A stretch of DNA of 27,522 nucleotides from Nitrospira sp. SG-bin2 (GCA_002083405.1 LVWT01000023.1:1-27522), one strand, 5' to 3'. Positions 1-8,557 are shown, counted from the first letter of the stretch. Notes: generated by a model not told the origin, from the letters alone. Translations and numbers: made by a program.

Positions 1-387
1 GAAAAAGTGTTCGGCCTGCCGCCACAAAAACAAGTGGCCGACTATGCTAAGTTTGACTTGAAGGCCCCGGCCCTGAACTTTTCGCTGGTGTCCTCCACCG
101 GGGAAGTGAGTTCAGTGGATCACCTGGGTATCGAGGTCGAGACGGTGGAAGAGATCGCCGAGTGGAAGGCTCGATTGCAACGGGGAGGGATACTTGAAAG
201 GGTCGAAGAAAACATCGCCTGTTGTTTCGCGCGGCAGGACAAACTCTGGTTTACTGACCCGGACGGCAACGCTTGGGAGATCTTTACCGTCCACGAGCAA
301 TTGGAAGTGAGCGGACGACTGAGTCAAACGGGCTGCTGCGTGCCGAAGAAGGCCGGTTCTCCTGAGCCCGCTACTTGCGGAGCCTGA
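1..387 (+). CDS. ArsI/CadI-family glyoxalase-fold protein, 3' part
   Basis: This gene is cut by the left edge: the reading frame is open from base 1, so a GTG at 7 is probably internal and only about 128 C-terminal residues are visible. The protein belongs to the vicinal-oxygen-chelate (glyoxalase) fold. Visible family marks are VDHLGIEVE (a metal-ligand His), a vicinal Cys pair at bases 220-225 followed by a DPDGNAWEIF segment (a metal-ligand Glu), and a Cys-containing tail (GCC and TCGA). In ArsI, a non-heme iron C-As lyase that demethylates trivalent methylarsenicals, a vicinal Cys pair binds the arsenical. Cadmium-induced CadI proteins are close relatives. The first metal-ligand His would lie outside the window. 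An arsenic or metal-stress role is inferred; the substrate cannot be settled from this sequence. A sigma factor gene follows after 44 bases. Confidence 0.8.
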   Translation, partial: EKVFGLPPQKQVADYAKFDLKAPALNFSLVSSTGEVSSVDHLGIEVETVEEIAEWKARLQRGGILERVEENIACCFARQDKLWFTDPDGNAWEIFTVHEQLEVSGRLSQTGCCVPKKAGSPEPATCGA

Positions 388-431
388 GGCCGAAGCAGTA
401 CCGTACGGACATTCACGGCGGAGAGGCCATC

Positions 432-1052
432 ATGACAACCAAGACCGAAGATCTCTGGCAACTCGTTCATGATGGCCTCCGTGCCTTCATTGCCAAACGA
501 GTGAACGATCAGGCGTATGTCGACGATATCTTGCAAGACGTGTTCGTGCGCGTCCATCGGCAGGTGGAGCAGGTGAACGATCCCGGCCGGTTGATTTCAT
601 GGATTTACCAGGTCACGCGGAATGCGATCATCGATTATTACCGGAAGCCAGGAAGACAGCGGGAGATTCCTGCCGGATTGGGCTCCGACATTGAAGAGTC
701 CGGCGACACGCCTGCCAGCACCCGCAGTACCCCTGGGGACGATGCCGGCGAGCTTCGCGCAGAACTCGCCGGATGCTTGCGTCCCATGATCGAGCGGCTG
801 TCACAGGACTATCGGGACGCGATCACGCTCGTGGAGCTCGATGGACTGACGCAGCAGGCAGCAGCCGAACGGATGGGCCTGTCCCTGTCCGGGATGAAAT
901 CCCGCGTCCAGCGGGGGCGCAAGCAACTCAAGGAGCTGTTGGATAAATGTTGCCTGATTGAACTGGATCGCCGGGGCGGGGTAAGAGAGTTTGAAGTGCG
1001 GGATACCGGCTGCGATCCATGCCAGTCACAACCGGCGAGGAGTTGCCGGTGA
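432..1052 (+). CDS. sigZ: ECF sigma factor, SigZ type
   Basis: Predicted 206-residue extracytoplasmic-function RNA polymerase sigma factor. Region 2 spans about residues 8-75 and includes a YVDDILQDVFVRVH core and a WIYQVTRNAIIDYYR helix. After a variable linker, region 4 (about residues 115-170) carries a helix-turn-helix read as LTQQAAAERMGLSLSGMKSR. The tail has the Cys signature of SigZ proteins: a CC pair, then a CDPC motif about 25 residues later, possibly a metal- or redox-sensing element. I chose ATG 432 because GGAGAGG lies just upstream; an upstream in-frame start at 375 would overlap the preceding gene. No anti-sigma gene is adjacent, which agrees with control through the Cys-rich tail, but that is inference. 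The stop codon overlaps the start of the next gene. Confidence 0.88.
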   Translation: MTTKTEDLWQLVHDGLRAFIAKRVNDQAYVDDILQDVFVRVHRQVEQVNDPGRLISWIYQVTRNAIIDYYRKPGRQREIPAGLGSDIEESGDTPASTRSTPGDDAGELRAELAGCLRPMIERLSQDYRDAITLVELDGLTQQAAAERMGLSLSGMKSRVQRGRKQLKELLDKCCLIELDRRGGVREFEVRDTGCDPCQSQPARSCR

Positions 1053-2284
1053 AGATTGCCATTATCGGTGGTGGACCTGCAGGCCTCATGGCGGCGGAAA
1101 CAGCCGCCGCGGGAGGCGCACAGGTCGAACTCTACGACGCTATGGCGTCTGTCGGCCGAAAGTTCCTGCTGGCCGGCAAGGGCGGATTGAATCTCACGCA
1201 TTCCGAGCCGCTCGACACCTTCCTTACGCGCTATGGTTCACGCCGGGCGCAACTTACGCCGACCATTCGATCGTTCGGGCCAGGCGAAGTTCGTGACTGG
1301 GCCCAGCGACTCGGTATCACGACCTTCGTCGGAACCTCCGGCCGTATTTTCCCGACCGATCTCAAAGCAGCGCCGCTCTTGCGTGCATGGCTGCGCCGGT
1401 TGCGGAAGGCCGGCGTACAGTTCCATGTCCGGCACCGGTGGTGCGGATGGGACGGGGAGGGACAACTTCAGTTTGCCACGCCACAGGGCACACGCTCGAT
1501 TCTCGCTGATGCCGTGGTCTTGGCCCTGGGTGGCGGAAGTTGGCCGAAACTTGGTTCAGATGCTGCCTGGATACCGATTCTCGAAGAACGACGGGTGCCG
1601 GTTAAGCCTCTGCAACCTGCCAATTGCGGGTTTGATCTGAAGTGGACAGACCACTTCCGAACAAAATTTGCCGGACATCCTGTCAAGACCGTGGGCGTCG
1701 TCGTGAAGACGGTGGACGATGTTGTCATTCGACGGCAGGGTGAATTCATCATCACCGAATCAGGTGTAGAGGGTGGGGTCATTTACTCGGTGTCGGCCGG
1801 CTTGCGCGACGTGATCGCTGCGAAGGGCGTGGCCACACTTCGTCTCGATCTCGCTCCGGATCGCGAGGTTCAGCGGTTGATCAAGGATCTTTCGAAGCTT
1901 CGCGGCAAGCGCACAATGGCGACACAGCTTGAACGCCGCGCGGGTGTCGCCGGAGTGAAGGCGGGATTGCTTCGTGAAGTACTCTCCAAGGAAGAGTTTG
2001 CGGATCCTGTCCGGTTGGCGGCGGCGATCAAATCGCTGCCGTTACGACTGGTCGCCACACGTCCCATCGAGGAAGCGATCAGTACTGCGGGAGGTGTGAA
2101 GTTCGAAGGACTGGATGAACAGCTCATGTTTCGCCGGTTGCCCGGCGTATTCGGTGCGGGGGAGATGTTGGATTGGGAAGCTCCAACCGGAGGCTACCTG
2201 CTGACGGCCTGCCTCGCCACTGGTCACGCAGCCGGCGCAGGCGCGCTCAAGTGGTTGACAGAGCGTCGCCCCGCATCACGATGA
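1049..2284 (+). CDS. HI0933-like NAD(P)/FAD-dependent oxidoreductase
   Basis: About 411 residues, of the flavoprotein family related to HI0933, YhiN and BaiN; the spacing best fits the TIGR03862 (PP_4765-like) branch. The N-terminus is a Rossmann dinucleotide-binding motif (IIGGGPAGLMAAE) with an acidic residue ending the second strand (ELYD). Further family blocks are GRKFLLAGKGGLNLTHSE, ALGGGSWPKLGSD and, at the C-terminus, AGEMLDWEAPTGGYLLTACL, which closes over FAD. The physiological substrate of this branch is unknown. I prefer GTG 1049 because GAGGAG sits six bases upstream and the start overlaps the sigZ stop (GTGA), suggesting translational coupling. An alternative ATG at 1019 has no clear ribosome-binding site. 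The next gene is convergent after 16 bases, and I see no classical terminator between them. Confidence 0.87.
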   Translation: MKIAIIGGGPAGLMAAETAAAGGAQVELYDAMASVGRKFLLAGKGGLNLTHSEPLDTFLTRYGSRRAQLTPTIRSFGPGEVRDWAQRLGITTFVGTSGRIFPTDLKAAPLLRAWLRRLRKAGVQFHVRHRWCGWDGEGQLQFATPQGTRSILADAVVLALGGGSWPKLGSDAAWIPILEERRVPVKPLQPANCGFDLKWTDHFRTKFAGHPVKTVGVVVKTVDDVVIRRQGEFIITESGVEGGVIYSVSAGLRDVIAAKGVATLRLDLAPDREVQRLIKDLSKLRGKRTMATQLERRAGVAGVKAGLLREVLSKEEFADPVRLAAAIKSLPLRLVATRPIEEAISTAGGVKFEGLDEQLMFRRLPGVFGAGEMLDWEAPTGGYLLTACLATGHAAGAGALKWLTERRPASR

Positions 2285-2300
2285 TCACGCGGCGTCACGT

Positions 2301-3038
2301 CTAACTGAACAGCCCGAATATCCAACTCCAAATGCTGGACAGCCAGCTCATGACCATATCGATCCACGACTCTTCAAGCGGTTCCGGCTGCGATTGGGCG
2401 GGGCGCGTGGAAGCCGGCGGTTTTACCGGTGTCACCGGTGTGACTTGGGCCATTTGCTGAGGAGGACTCACCGGATTGGGAGCCGCCATCGTGGGCGCAA
2501 CTGGAGCTGGGGGTTGTGAGACCCCCGATTCGGCTGTAGGCGGGAGAGCAGCAGACGGCATATTGGCCGATTCTGGCGGCACAGACGACTCAGCGAGAGA
2601 TTGGGCTTCTTCGACTTCTTCTTTATATTGCGCGACGAGTGTCGTCAGGGAACGGTGCTCCCGTTTGGTATCTGCAACTTGTCGAGCCAGCTGTTTGCCT
2701 TGGTACACAAGATTTGCTACTTGTGTCTGCAGCGACGCCATGTCCTCGCTTGCGCGCCGCATGAGTTGTTGGTTGCGCTGGATCGCCGCTCGATAATTGG
2801 TCGCAGCCTCGTCTTCAGTTTTGTTCGCGGCTTGAAGCACTGCAATGTGTCGATCTAATTCAGTCATGTTGGCGCGCTCGGCCTCAAGCGCGCGGGTGAG
2901 TTCCTCATGTTCGGCCTTAATTTGATCGTACGCGCGCTGGCTGACGCAGCCGGTTCCGATCAGCAAGATGCCGGCAAGAAAGCAGCCGGTGATTCGTCGA
3001 CCGACAAGAGACAGGCTCACAGCAGTATGATGCATCAT
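2301..3038 (-). CDS. Coiled-coil lipoprotein, function unknown
   Basis: Predicted 245-residue exported protein. The N-terminus has Arg residues, a hydrophobic run and a lipobox-like LIGTGC ending at Cys31, so it is probably a lipoprotein. Residues about 35-150 are charged and heptad-like, rich in Glu, Ala, Gln and Arg, consistent with a long coiled coil. Then comes a Pro/Ala/Val-rich linker. The C-terminal 20 residues are strikingly rich in Trp, Phe and Ile, resembling a short amphipathic or membrane-inserting helix. I chose ATG 3038, which has CAGGA upstream; a GTG at 3077 would add 13 residues before the signal peptide. I do not recognise a named family. A role as a cell-envelope spacer or tether is only a guess from its architecture. 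Confidence 0.75.
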   Translation of the reverse strand: MMHHTAVSLSLVGRRITGCFLAGILLIGTGCVSQRAYDQIKAEHEELTRALEAERANMTELDRHIAVLQAANKTEDEAATNYRAAIQRNQQLMRRASEDMASLQTQVANLVYQGKQLARQVADTKREHRSLTTLVAQYKEEVEEAQSLAESSVPPESANMPSAALPPTAESGVSQPPAPVAPTMAAPNPVSPPQQMAQVTPVTPVKPPASTRPAQSQPEPLEESWIDMVMSWLSSIWSWIFGLFS

Positions 3039-3145
3039 GAATTCCGTCCTGGGTGATGGATCGACTTCAACCGGCACACGGTTTTCTTGTCGATCTCGTG
3101 CGTAACTGTAATTGTGTCTAAAAACCAGCGGCCTCTGATACTAGA

Positions 3146-3174
3146 AGTATAAACTAGACGAATAAGACTGTCAC
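3146..3174 (-). promoter_or_regulatory. Sigma70-type promoter for the coiled-coil lipoprotein gene
   Basis: Read on the minus strand: -35 GTGACA (3169-3174), a 17-base spacer and -10 TATACT (3146-3151). Each hexamer differs from consensus at one position. The predicted transcript would start near 3139, giving a leader of about 100 bases before the ATG at 3038. The AT-rich patch around it stands out from the GC-rich surroundings. Confidence 0.5.
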
Positions 3175-3250
3175 CTGTCTTCTGTTCCCAGCGGGTGATA
3201 AAAGAACTCGCCTCGAAGGATAACGTAATAGAACAATTGAAGTTTTAGAC

Positions 3251-3359
3251 AGCCGTCAAGCACCGAAATAGGATGCTCAATAGCGGCTAGCCCCGGCAAG
3301 CAAAGAGTGGGGGTATAGGCCGTGCCTGGCTTGAACCGCTCTACTGGAAGCAGACGGCT
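3251..3359 (+). other. Possible structured 5' leader of the ferritin-like gene
   Basis: This part of the 320-base gap 3039-3358 contains three nested complementary pairs: AGCCGTC 3251-3257 with GACGGCT 3353-3359, AGCGG 3282-3286 with CCGCT 3336-3340, and CAAGC 3297-3301 with GCTTG 3329-3333. The outermost right arm ends on the first base of the proposed TTG start. It matches no riboswitch class I know. Short GC-rich stems can arise by chance, so this is a weak call. Besides the promoter at 3146-3174, I see nothing else in the gap. Confidence 0.25.
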
Positions 3360-4030
3360 TGGACAGGATAGAGCAGGTCGCGTACTATGCACCGGGTATG
3401 AAAGGCTCGACTCAAAAAGATTCATTGACCGAGCCATTTCGGTTGCCGTCGTCCTGTGAACCGGCCTTGCTAGAACGGTTTCTCAAGGCCGAGGCAATGG
3501 CGCTCTGGGCTGTGCGGTCATCTCAGCTGCAAAAAGTGCCATCGAATGTCCGGCTATTTCTACAGCGGCATGAAGAGGACGAGCAGCGGCATCTTGAGCA
3601 GTTTCAGACGATACTCGGTCATCATGCGCATGAGCGTAGACAACTTCCGTCCGTGCCACGACAATGGCCGGCGCTCGCCGTGCAACTGTTCGGATATGAA
3701 GCTCTCGGGCTGGAGTTTGCGCTTCTGTTGGCCGATGTCCGCCCTGACCTGTCCTCGATTCTTGAGGATGAACGCACGCATGTTGAATTTTTCGCGCGCG
3801 AGATCCGAAAGATTCTCTCCGGCGAACAGGCTGACGCTGAACAGGCGAGAACGTCTGCGCGCGCTTGGTGGCGAAAGTTGCCGCGAACGCTTGATCGGTA
3901 TCTGGAACATTCCGCACTTGAGCCGTATCGTCCGGAACTCGCACGCAGGGTACTCGCTGCGCTCGAATGCCGGCTGATGGGAACCGGGCTGTTAGGCCAG
4001 AGCAGGAACTCACACAATAATGCGGGCTAG
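3359..4030 (+). CDS. Ferritin-like diiron-domain protein
   Basis: About 223 residues if TTG 3359 is the start (GGAAG lies eight bases upstream). ATG 3398 would give 210 residues and leaves the domain intact. The ligand pattern of a four-helix diiron carboxylate protein is visible: Glu45 in a first helix, Glu75-x-x-His78 in a second (DEQRH), Glu114 or Glu119 in a third (GYEALGLEFA), and Glu138-x-x-His141 in a fourth (EDERTH). This is the arrangement shared by ferritin-like oxidases, hydroxylases such as MiaE, and iron stores. Which of these applies cannot be told from sequence; its length and monomeric look suit an oxygenase or oxidase better than a ferritin cage. There is no signal peptide, so it is probably cytoplasmic. 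It stands alone and converges on accA, with the two stop codons overlapping in a CTAG. Confidence 0.72.
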   Translation: MDRIEQVAYYAPGMKGSTQKDSLTEPFRLPSSCEPALLERFLKAEAMALWAVRSSQLQKVPSNVRLFLQRHEEDEQRHLEQFQTILGHHAHERRQLPSVPRQWPALAVQLFGYEALGLEFALLLADVRPDLSSILEDERTHVEFFAREIRKILSGEQADAEQARTSARAWWRKLPRTLDRYLEHSALEPYRPELARRVLAALECRLMGTGLLGQSRNSHNNAG

Positions 4031-5016
4031 CTCGGCGAGGGCTCGTGAGGCTCTGCCGGAGAGAGTCCGCCCACGGCGCCGATTTTTCGGTACTTCTGCT
4101 CACGGCGGGTGAGAAGTTGTTCGGCGGAGAGGTCGGTCAGATCGAAGAGCTGATTCGTGAGGGCTTTGCCGACCAGTGTGCAGACTGCTTTGGGTTCCCG
4201 ATGCGCGCCGCCCAACGGTTCCGGCACGATGTCGTCGATGACGCCAAGATCAAGAAGGTCTTTTGCGGTTATTTTCAAGGCAGACGCGGCGTCGATTACC
4301 TTTGCAGGATTGTCCCAGAGAATGGCGGCGCACCCTTCGGGTGAAATTACTGAATAGACCGAATGTTCGAGCATTAAGACACGATCTGATACTCCCAGCG
4401 CCAGTGCGCCACCGCTTCCGCCTTCACCGATGACGACAGAAATAATTGGGACGGTCAACCGCGACATCACAAGCAGGTTGCGAGCGATCGCTTCCGCTTG
4501 TCCCCGTTCCTCGGCTCCAATGCCGGGATAGGCCCCTGGTGTGTCGATGAAGGTAATAATCGGCCGGTTGAACTTTTCCGCCATTCTCATGAGGCGAAGC
4601 GCTTTTCGATATCCTTCCGGGTTGGGCATACCGAAGTTCCGCTGCATTCGTTCTTTGAGCGTTTTGCCTTTTTGATGCCCGATCATCATCACAGTTCGAT
4701 CATTGAACCTTGCGAATCCGCCTACAATCGCTCGGTCGTCTCCAAATGTGCGGTCTCCGTGCAGCTCCAAGAAGTCACGGCTCAATTCATTGATGTAGTC
4801 GAGTGTGCTGGGGCGTTGTGAGTGGCGTGCGAGTTGGGTTCGCTGCCAGGGAGTGAGGTTCTGATAGAGTTCGTACTCGACTTGCGCGAACTTGGCGCGT
4901 AACTTGCGAATATCGTTTTGCGCGGAAGTCTTTCCACCGGCTGCGGCCGCGGAAAGTTTCTCGATCTTTTCTTCGATCTCGCGCAGTGGCTGTTCAAATT
5001 CTAGATAATCCCGCAT
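4027..5016 (-). CDS. accA: Acetyl-CoA carboxylase carboxyltransferase subunit alpha
   Basis: A 329-residue protein, a normal length for AccA. With AccD it forms the carboxyltransferase that moves CO2 from biotin-carrier protein to acetyl-CoA, making malonyl-CoA for fatty-acid synthesis. The N-terminus is the helical segment typical of AccA (YLEFEQPLREIEEKI). Crotonase-fold blocks follow: ARHSQRPSTLDYI, FLELHGDRTFGDD, FIDTPGAYPGIGAEERGQ and the oxyanion-hole region GEGGSGGALALGVSDRV, then SVISPEGCAAILW. It lies 74 bases downstream of dnaE on the same strand, the dnaE-accA order also known from Escherichia coli, so co-transcription is likely. The ATG at 5016 is preceded by a G-run (TGGGGGG) that may serve as ribosome-binding site. 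The 3' end interlocks with the convergent ferritin-like gene. Confidence 0.97.
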   Translation of the reverse strand: MRDYLEFEQPLREIEEKIEKLSAAAAGGKTSAQNDIRKLRAKFAQVEYELYQNLTPWQRTQLARHSQRPSTLDYINELSRDFLELHGDRTFGDDRAIVGGFARFNDRTVMMIGHQKGKTLKERMQRNFGMPNPEGYRKALRLMRMAEKFNRPIITFIDTPGAYPGIGAEERGQAEAIARNLLVMSRLTVPIISVVIGEGGSGGALALGVSDRVLMLEHSVYSVISPEGCAAILWDNPAKVIDAASALKITAKDLLDLGVIDDIVPEPLGGAHREPKAVCTLVGKALTNQLFDLTDLSAEQLLTRREQKYRKIGAVGGLSPAEPHEPSPS

Positions 5017-5090
5017 AGCCCCCCAGATAATGAACAGAGACTTTTAGGTATGAAACACTGCCACTTTCCCCACCTCTGGAAATAGTCGGT

Positions 5091-8000
5091 CTAGGATAGC
5101 AAAAACATAGCTCCTTTGCCTAGCACTTCTTCAACATCGGAAACAAAATGTTCGCTCGCTGACACGGTGAGGTTGGGAAGGGGGGCAGTCTCGGCCTCTA
5201 ATGCCATATCCATCTGAAATGAGAGTGAGACGGTAGTCCCTCCGGGATGTCGTTGGAGCACTTCGCGCAGACGCAGGAGTTGATCCTGGACTTCAGGACG
5301 ATCTGTGAGCCGGATATGAACCCGTTTCACTGCCTGCTTTTGAACCTCAGCCAGCGGTTCGATCTTACTGACACGGAGTTTCGTGCCCTTGTCACTGCGG
5401 TCAATTGTTCCACTGAGGCGAACCAGCCGTTCAGGTGCGATCAGATCACCTGCTGCCTTAAAGAGATCGGGGAATACGATCACTTCCACCGTGCCCTGGA
5501 GATCTTCCAGCGTCAGATAGGCCATCCGGTCGCCCTTCTTGGTCAGCGTCGTTTTGACCGAAGCCACAATGCCGCAGAGCTTGACCTCTTTACCGTCCGA
5601 TAACTCCGTGAGGCCGATCGTTGTGGCAGTCGACAAGGCTCCGATCGTCGTTTCGTACCGGGTTAATGGATGGGCAGAAATATAGAACCCAGTTAATTCA
5701 CGCTCGTATGTGAGGCGCTGGGCCTGATCCCATTCCGGGATAGCGGGCAGGGGTGGCATGGCTATTGTCGCTGTTTCTTGGCCGGAGAATTCATCGCCGA
5801 AGATGCTGGTCTGTCCAAGTTCCCGTTCCCGCTGCGCCGCGGCACCCTCGTCGATCGCTTGATCGAGGACCGCCATCAGCTGCGCGCGCTTGGCGCCGGT
5901 CGAATCGAAGGCCCCGGTCTTGATCAATCCCTCCAACATCCGCTTGTTCGCCTTGCGGAGGTCGATTCGTCTGCAGAACTCAAAGAACGAGGCGAATGGA
6001 CCGCTCTCATTGCGAATCGCCACAATGGACTCAACGGCACCTTCACCAACGTTTTTGATCGCTGCCAGACCGAAGCGAATCACGCCGTCGGCTACGGCGA
6101 AGTTTTTCTGGCTGGCATTCACATCCGGGCCCAGCACCTTGATGCCGAGATCGCGGCACTCGGTAAAGTATCCCATGATCTTATCGGTATTGCCCATGTC
6201 CGTCGTCATGAGCGCCGCCATGAATTCGGTCGGGTAGTGGGATTTCAAATAGGCGGTCTGGTAGCAGACAACGGCATAGGCGGCGGCGTGTGACTTGTTA
6301 AAGCCGTAGCCGGCGAATTTTTGAATCAGCTCATAGAGTTTCTCGGCTTTTTTCTCGGGAATTGCATTCTTCTTCGCGCCGTCCAGGAACTGGACGCGGA
6401 GTTTTTCCATTTCCTCCGGCTTCTTCTTGCCCATGGCGCGCCGGAGGATGTCAGCTTGCCCCAGCGAAAATCCCGCCACCTTGTTGGCGATCGCCATGAC
6501 CTGTTCTTGGTACACAATGACACCGTAGGTGTCTTTGAGGATCGGCTCCAATTCAGGTGTTTCGTAGGCAATGGGCACCTTGCCCTGTTTGCGCTTGATA
6601 AAGTCGGGAATCAGATCCATTGGGCCGGGTCGATACAGGGCGATGATGGCGATGATGTCTTCGAACCGGTCAGGCTTGAACCCGGTGAGCAGGTCGCGCA
6701 TGCCGGAACTTTCCAACTGGAAAATGCCGGTCGTCTTGCCGGATGAGAGGAGGGCAAAGGTCTTTGGGTCATTGAACGGCAGTTGATCGACGATCAGCGG
6801 AGGCTGGTGAGGCCGGGCTTCATTGATCAAGGTTTCCGCGCGCCGGATCATGGTGAGCGTCTTGAGACCAAGAAAGTCGAACTTGACCAATCCGATCTTC
6901 TCGACATCTCCCATCGAATATTGCGTGACGATTTCGTCGTTGGCTCCCTTATAGAGCGGGACATGGTCCGTCAGCGGGCCTTCGGAGATCACGACCCCGG
7001 CGGCATGGGTCGACGCATGGCGGGCAAGGCCTTCCAGCGACTGCGCCACATCCATCAACTCTTTGACCCTGGCATCAGTCTGTGTCAGTTCGCGCAAGCG
7101 CGGTTCCTGCTCGAGCGCTTGTTGAAGGGTAATGTTCAGCTGGTTCGGCACCAGCTTGGCGACCTTGTCTGCCTCCGCGTAGGGCAGTTCCAGTACACGG
7201 CCCACATCACGGATGGCGGCTTTGGCGCCCAGTGTGCCGAATGTGATGATCTGCGCGACATGGTCGGAGCCGTATTTGTCCACGACGTAGTTGATGACTT
7301 CGCCGCGCCGGTCCATGCAGAAGTCCATATCGATATCCGGTAAGGAGACCCGTTCAGGGTTCAGGAATCGCTCGAACAGGAGTGTGTATTCGAGTGGATC
7401 GAGATCCGTGATCCGTAAGGCGTAGGCGACGAGGCTGCCGGCGGCGGACCCGCGGCCTGGCCCGACAGGAATATTCTGCGAGCGTGCAAACCGGATGATG
7501 TCCCACACGATCAAGAAGTAGCCGGCAAATCCCATGGAACAGATGACCATCAGCTCTTCCCGCAGGCGCTGCTCATACAGAGCGGAAGGCCTGTTGCTCG
7601 GTCGCTCCTTGAGCCGATCCTTCAATCCTGCGATCGCAAGGTGCTCCAGATAGGCTTCCCGGTTCGTAAAGCTCTGCGGCACGGTGTATTGCGGAAGATA
7701 AGTCTTATTAAGGACCAACTCCAGATCGCAGGAGTCGGCAATGCGGACTGTATTGCTGACGGCGCCTGGGAATTCCGTGAATGCGGCTGAGATTTCTTCC
7801 GTCGACTTCACATAAAGTTGATCGGTGTCGAACTTCATTCGGTTGGGGTCGCTCAATGTCTTCCCGGTCTGGAGACAGAGCATCAATTCGTGGGGGCGGG
7901 CATCTTCCTTCTTAAGGTAGTGGCAATCGTTTGTGCCGGCGAGCGGGATGCCGAGCTTTTTGTGAATCTCCATCAATCCGGCATTGGCGACTCGTTGGTG

Positions 8001-8552
8001 ATCGAGGCCATTCGCCTGCACTTCCAAGTAGAACTGGTCCTTGCCGAAAATTTCCTGAAACTCGCCGGCGACAGCCATTGCGCCGGCCATATCTTTCTGG
8101 CCGATTAAGTAGGGAATTTCGCCGCTCAGGCAGCCTGAGAGGGCAATGATTCCATCGTGGTGTTCCTTGAGAAGTTCCTTATCTATACGTGGTTTATAAT
8201 AGAATCCTTCAAGATATCCTTTACTAACAATCTTGATGAGATTTTGATACCCAGCCAGGTTTCTCGCAAGCAAAATCAGATGGTAGTAGTCGTTGTGCGC
8301 GAGCCCGCTGTCTTTCTTTGCGTGGCGACTTCCCATCGCCATATAGGCTTCGCACCCGATGATGGGTTTGACCCCCACAGCTTTGGCTTTGCGATAAAAC
8401 TCGATGGCGCCGAACATATTGCCATGGTCTGTCATGGCCACGGCCGGTTGGCCGAACGCTTTGATTTGTTGCACGAGGGGATCGATCTGATTGGCGCCGT
8501 CGAGCAGACTAAACTGAGTGTGCAGATGGAGATGCACGAATGATGATGCCAT
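5091..8552 (-). CDS. dnaE: DNA polymerase III alpha subunit
   Basis: A 1,153-residue replicative polymerase, the usual DnaE length. It begins with a PHP domain (HLHLHTQFSLLDG, then AVAMTDHGNMFGAIEF). The polymerase core contains GPGRGSAAGSLVAYAL and the catalytic acidic block PDIDMDF near residues 404-410, and later GYGFNKSHAAAYA. Toward the C-terminus an OB-fold is visible near residue 1010 (LCGIVASVKTTLTKKG and TLEDLQGTVEVIVF). No 3'-5' exonuclease domain is present, so this is DnaE, not PolC. I chose ATG 8552 because the HLHLHT motif normally lies only a few residues from the N-terminus. The frame is open to 8696, but that extension is unlike DnaE and contains the promoter. No Shine-Dalgarno sequence precedes the ATG; see the promoter entry for the leaderless interpretation. 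Confidence 0.98.
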   Translation of the reverse strand: MASSFVHLHLHTQFSLLDGANQIDPLVQQIKAFGQPAVAMTDHGNMFGAIEFYRKAKAVGVKPIIGCEAYMAMGSRHAKKDSGLAHNDYYHLILLARNLAGYQNLIKIVSKGYLEGFYYKPRIDKELLKEHHDGIIALSGCLSGEIPYLIGQKDMAGAMAVAGEFQEIFGKDQFYLEVQANGLDHQRVANAGLMEIHKKLGIPLAGTNDCHYLKKEDARPHELMLCLQTGKTLSDPNRMKFDTDQLYVKSTEEISAAFTEFPGAVSNTVRIADSCDLELVLNKTYLPQYTVPQSFTNREAYLEHLAIAGLKDRLKERPSNRPSALYEQRLREELMVICSMGFAGYFLIVWDIIRFARSQNIPVGPGRGSAAGSLVAYALRITDLDPLEYTLLFERFLNPERVSLPDIDMDFCMDRRGEVINYVVDKYGSDHVAQIITFGTLGAKAAIRDVGRVLELPYAEADKVAKLVPNQLNITLQQALEQEPRLRELTQTDARVKELMDVAQSLEGLARHASTHAAGVVISEGPLTDHVPLYKGANDEIVTQYSMGDVEKIGLVKFDFLGLKTLTMIRRAETLINEARPHQPPLIVDQLPFNDPKTFALLSSGKTTGIFQLESSGMRDLLTGFKPDRFEDIIAIIALYRPGPMDLIPDFIKRKQGKVPIAYETPELEPILKDTYGVIVYQEQVMAIANKVAGFSLGQADILRRAMGKKKPEEMEKLRVQFLDGAKKNAIPEKKAEKLYELIQKFAGYGFNKSHAAAYAVVCYQTAYLKSHYPTEFMAALMTTDMGNTDKIMGYFTECRDLGIKVLGPDVNASQKNFAVADGVIRFGLAAIKNVGEGAVESIVAIRNESGPFASFFEFCRRIDLRKANKRMLEGLIKTGAFDSTGAKRAQLMAVLDQAIDEGAAAQRERELGQTSIFGDEFSGQETATIAMPPLPAIPEWDQAQRLTYERELTGFYISAHPLTRYETTIGALSTATTIGLTELSDGKEVKLCGIVASVKTTLTKKGDRMAYLTLEDLQGTVEVIVFPDLFKAAGDLIAPERLVRLSGTIDRSDKGTKLRVSKIEPLAEVQKQAVKRVHIRLTDRPEVQDQLLRLREVLQRHPGGTTVSLSFQMDMALEAETAPLPNLTVSASEHFVSDVEEVLGKGAMFLLS

Positions 8553-8557
8553 GCGGG

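Noticed and set aside
2284..2301. Bidirectional terminator between the flavoprotein and lipoprotein genes
   Set aside because: The 16-base gap and its surroundings give no stable stem followed by a T-run on either strand.
3305..3340. tRNA-like GGTTCAAGCC sequence on the minus strand
   Set aside because: It resembles a T-arm loop, but no acceptor, D-arm or anticodon stem can be built around it.
5247..8543. Many long plus-strand open frames opposite dnaE
   Set aside because: They are antisense shadows of a strongly coding gene; none has a family motif or a ribosome-binding site.
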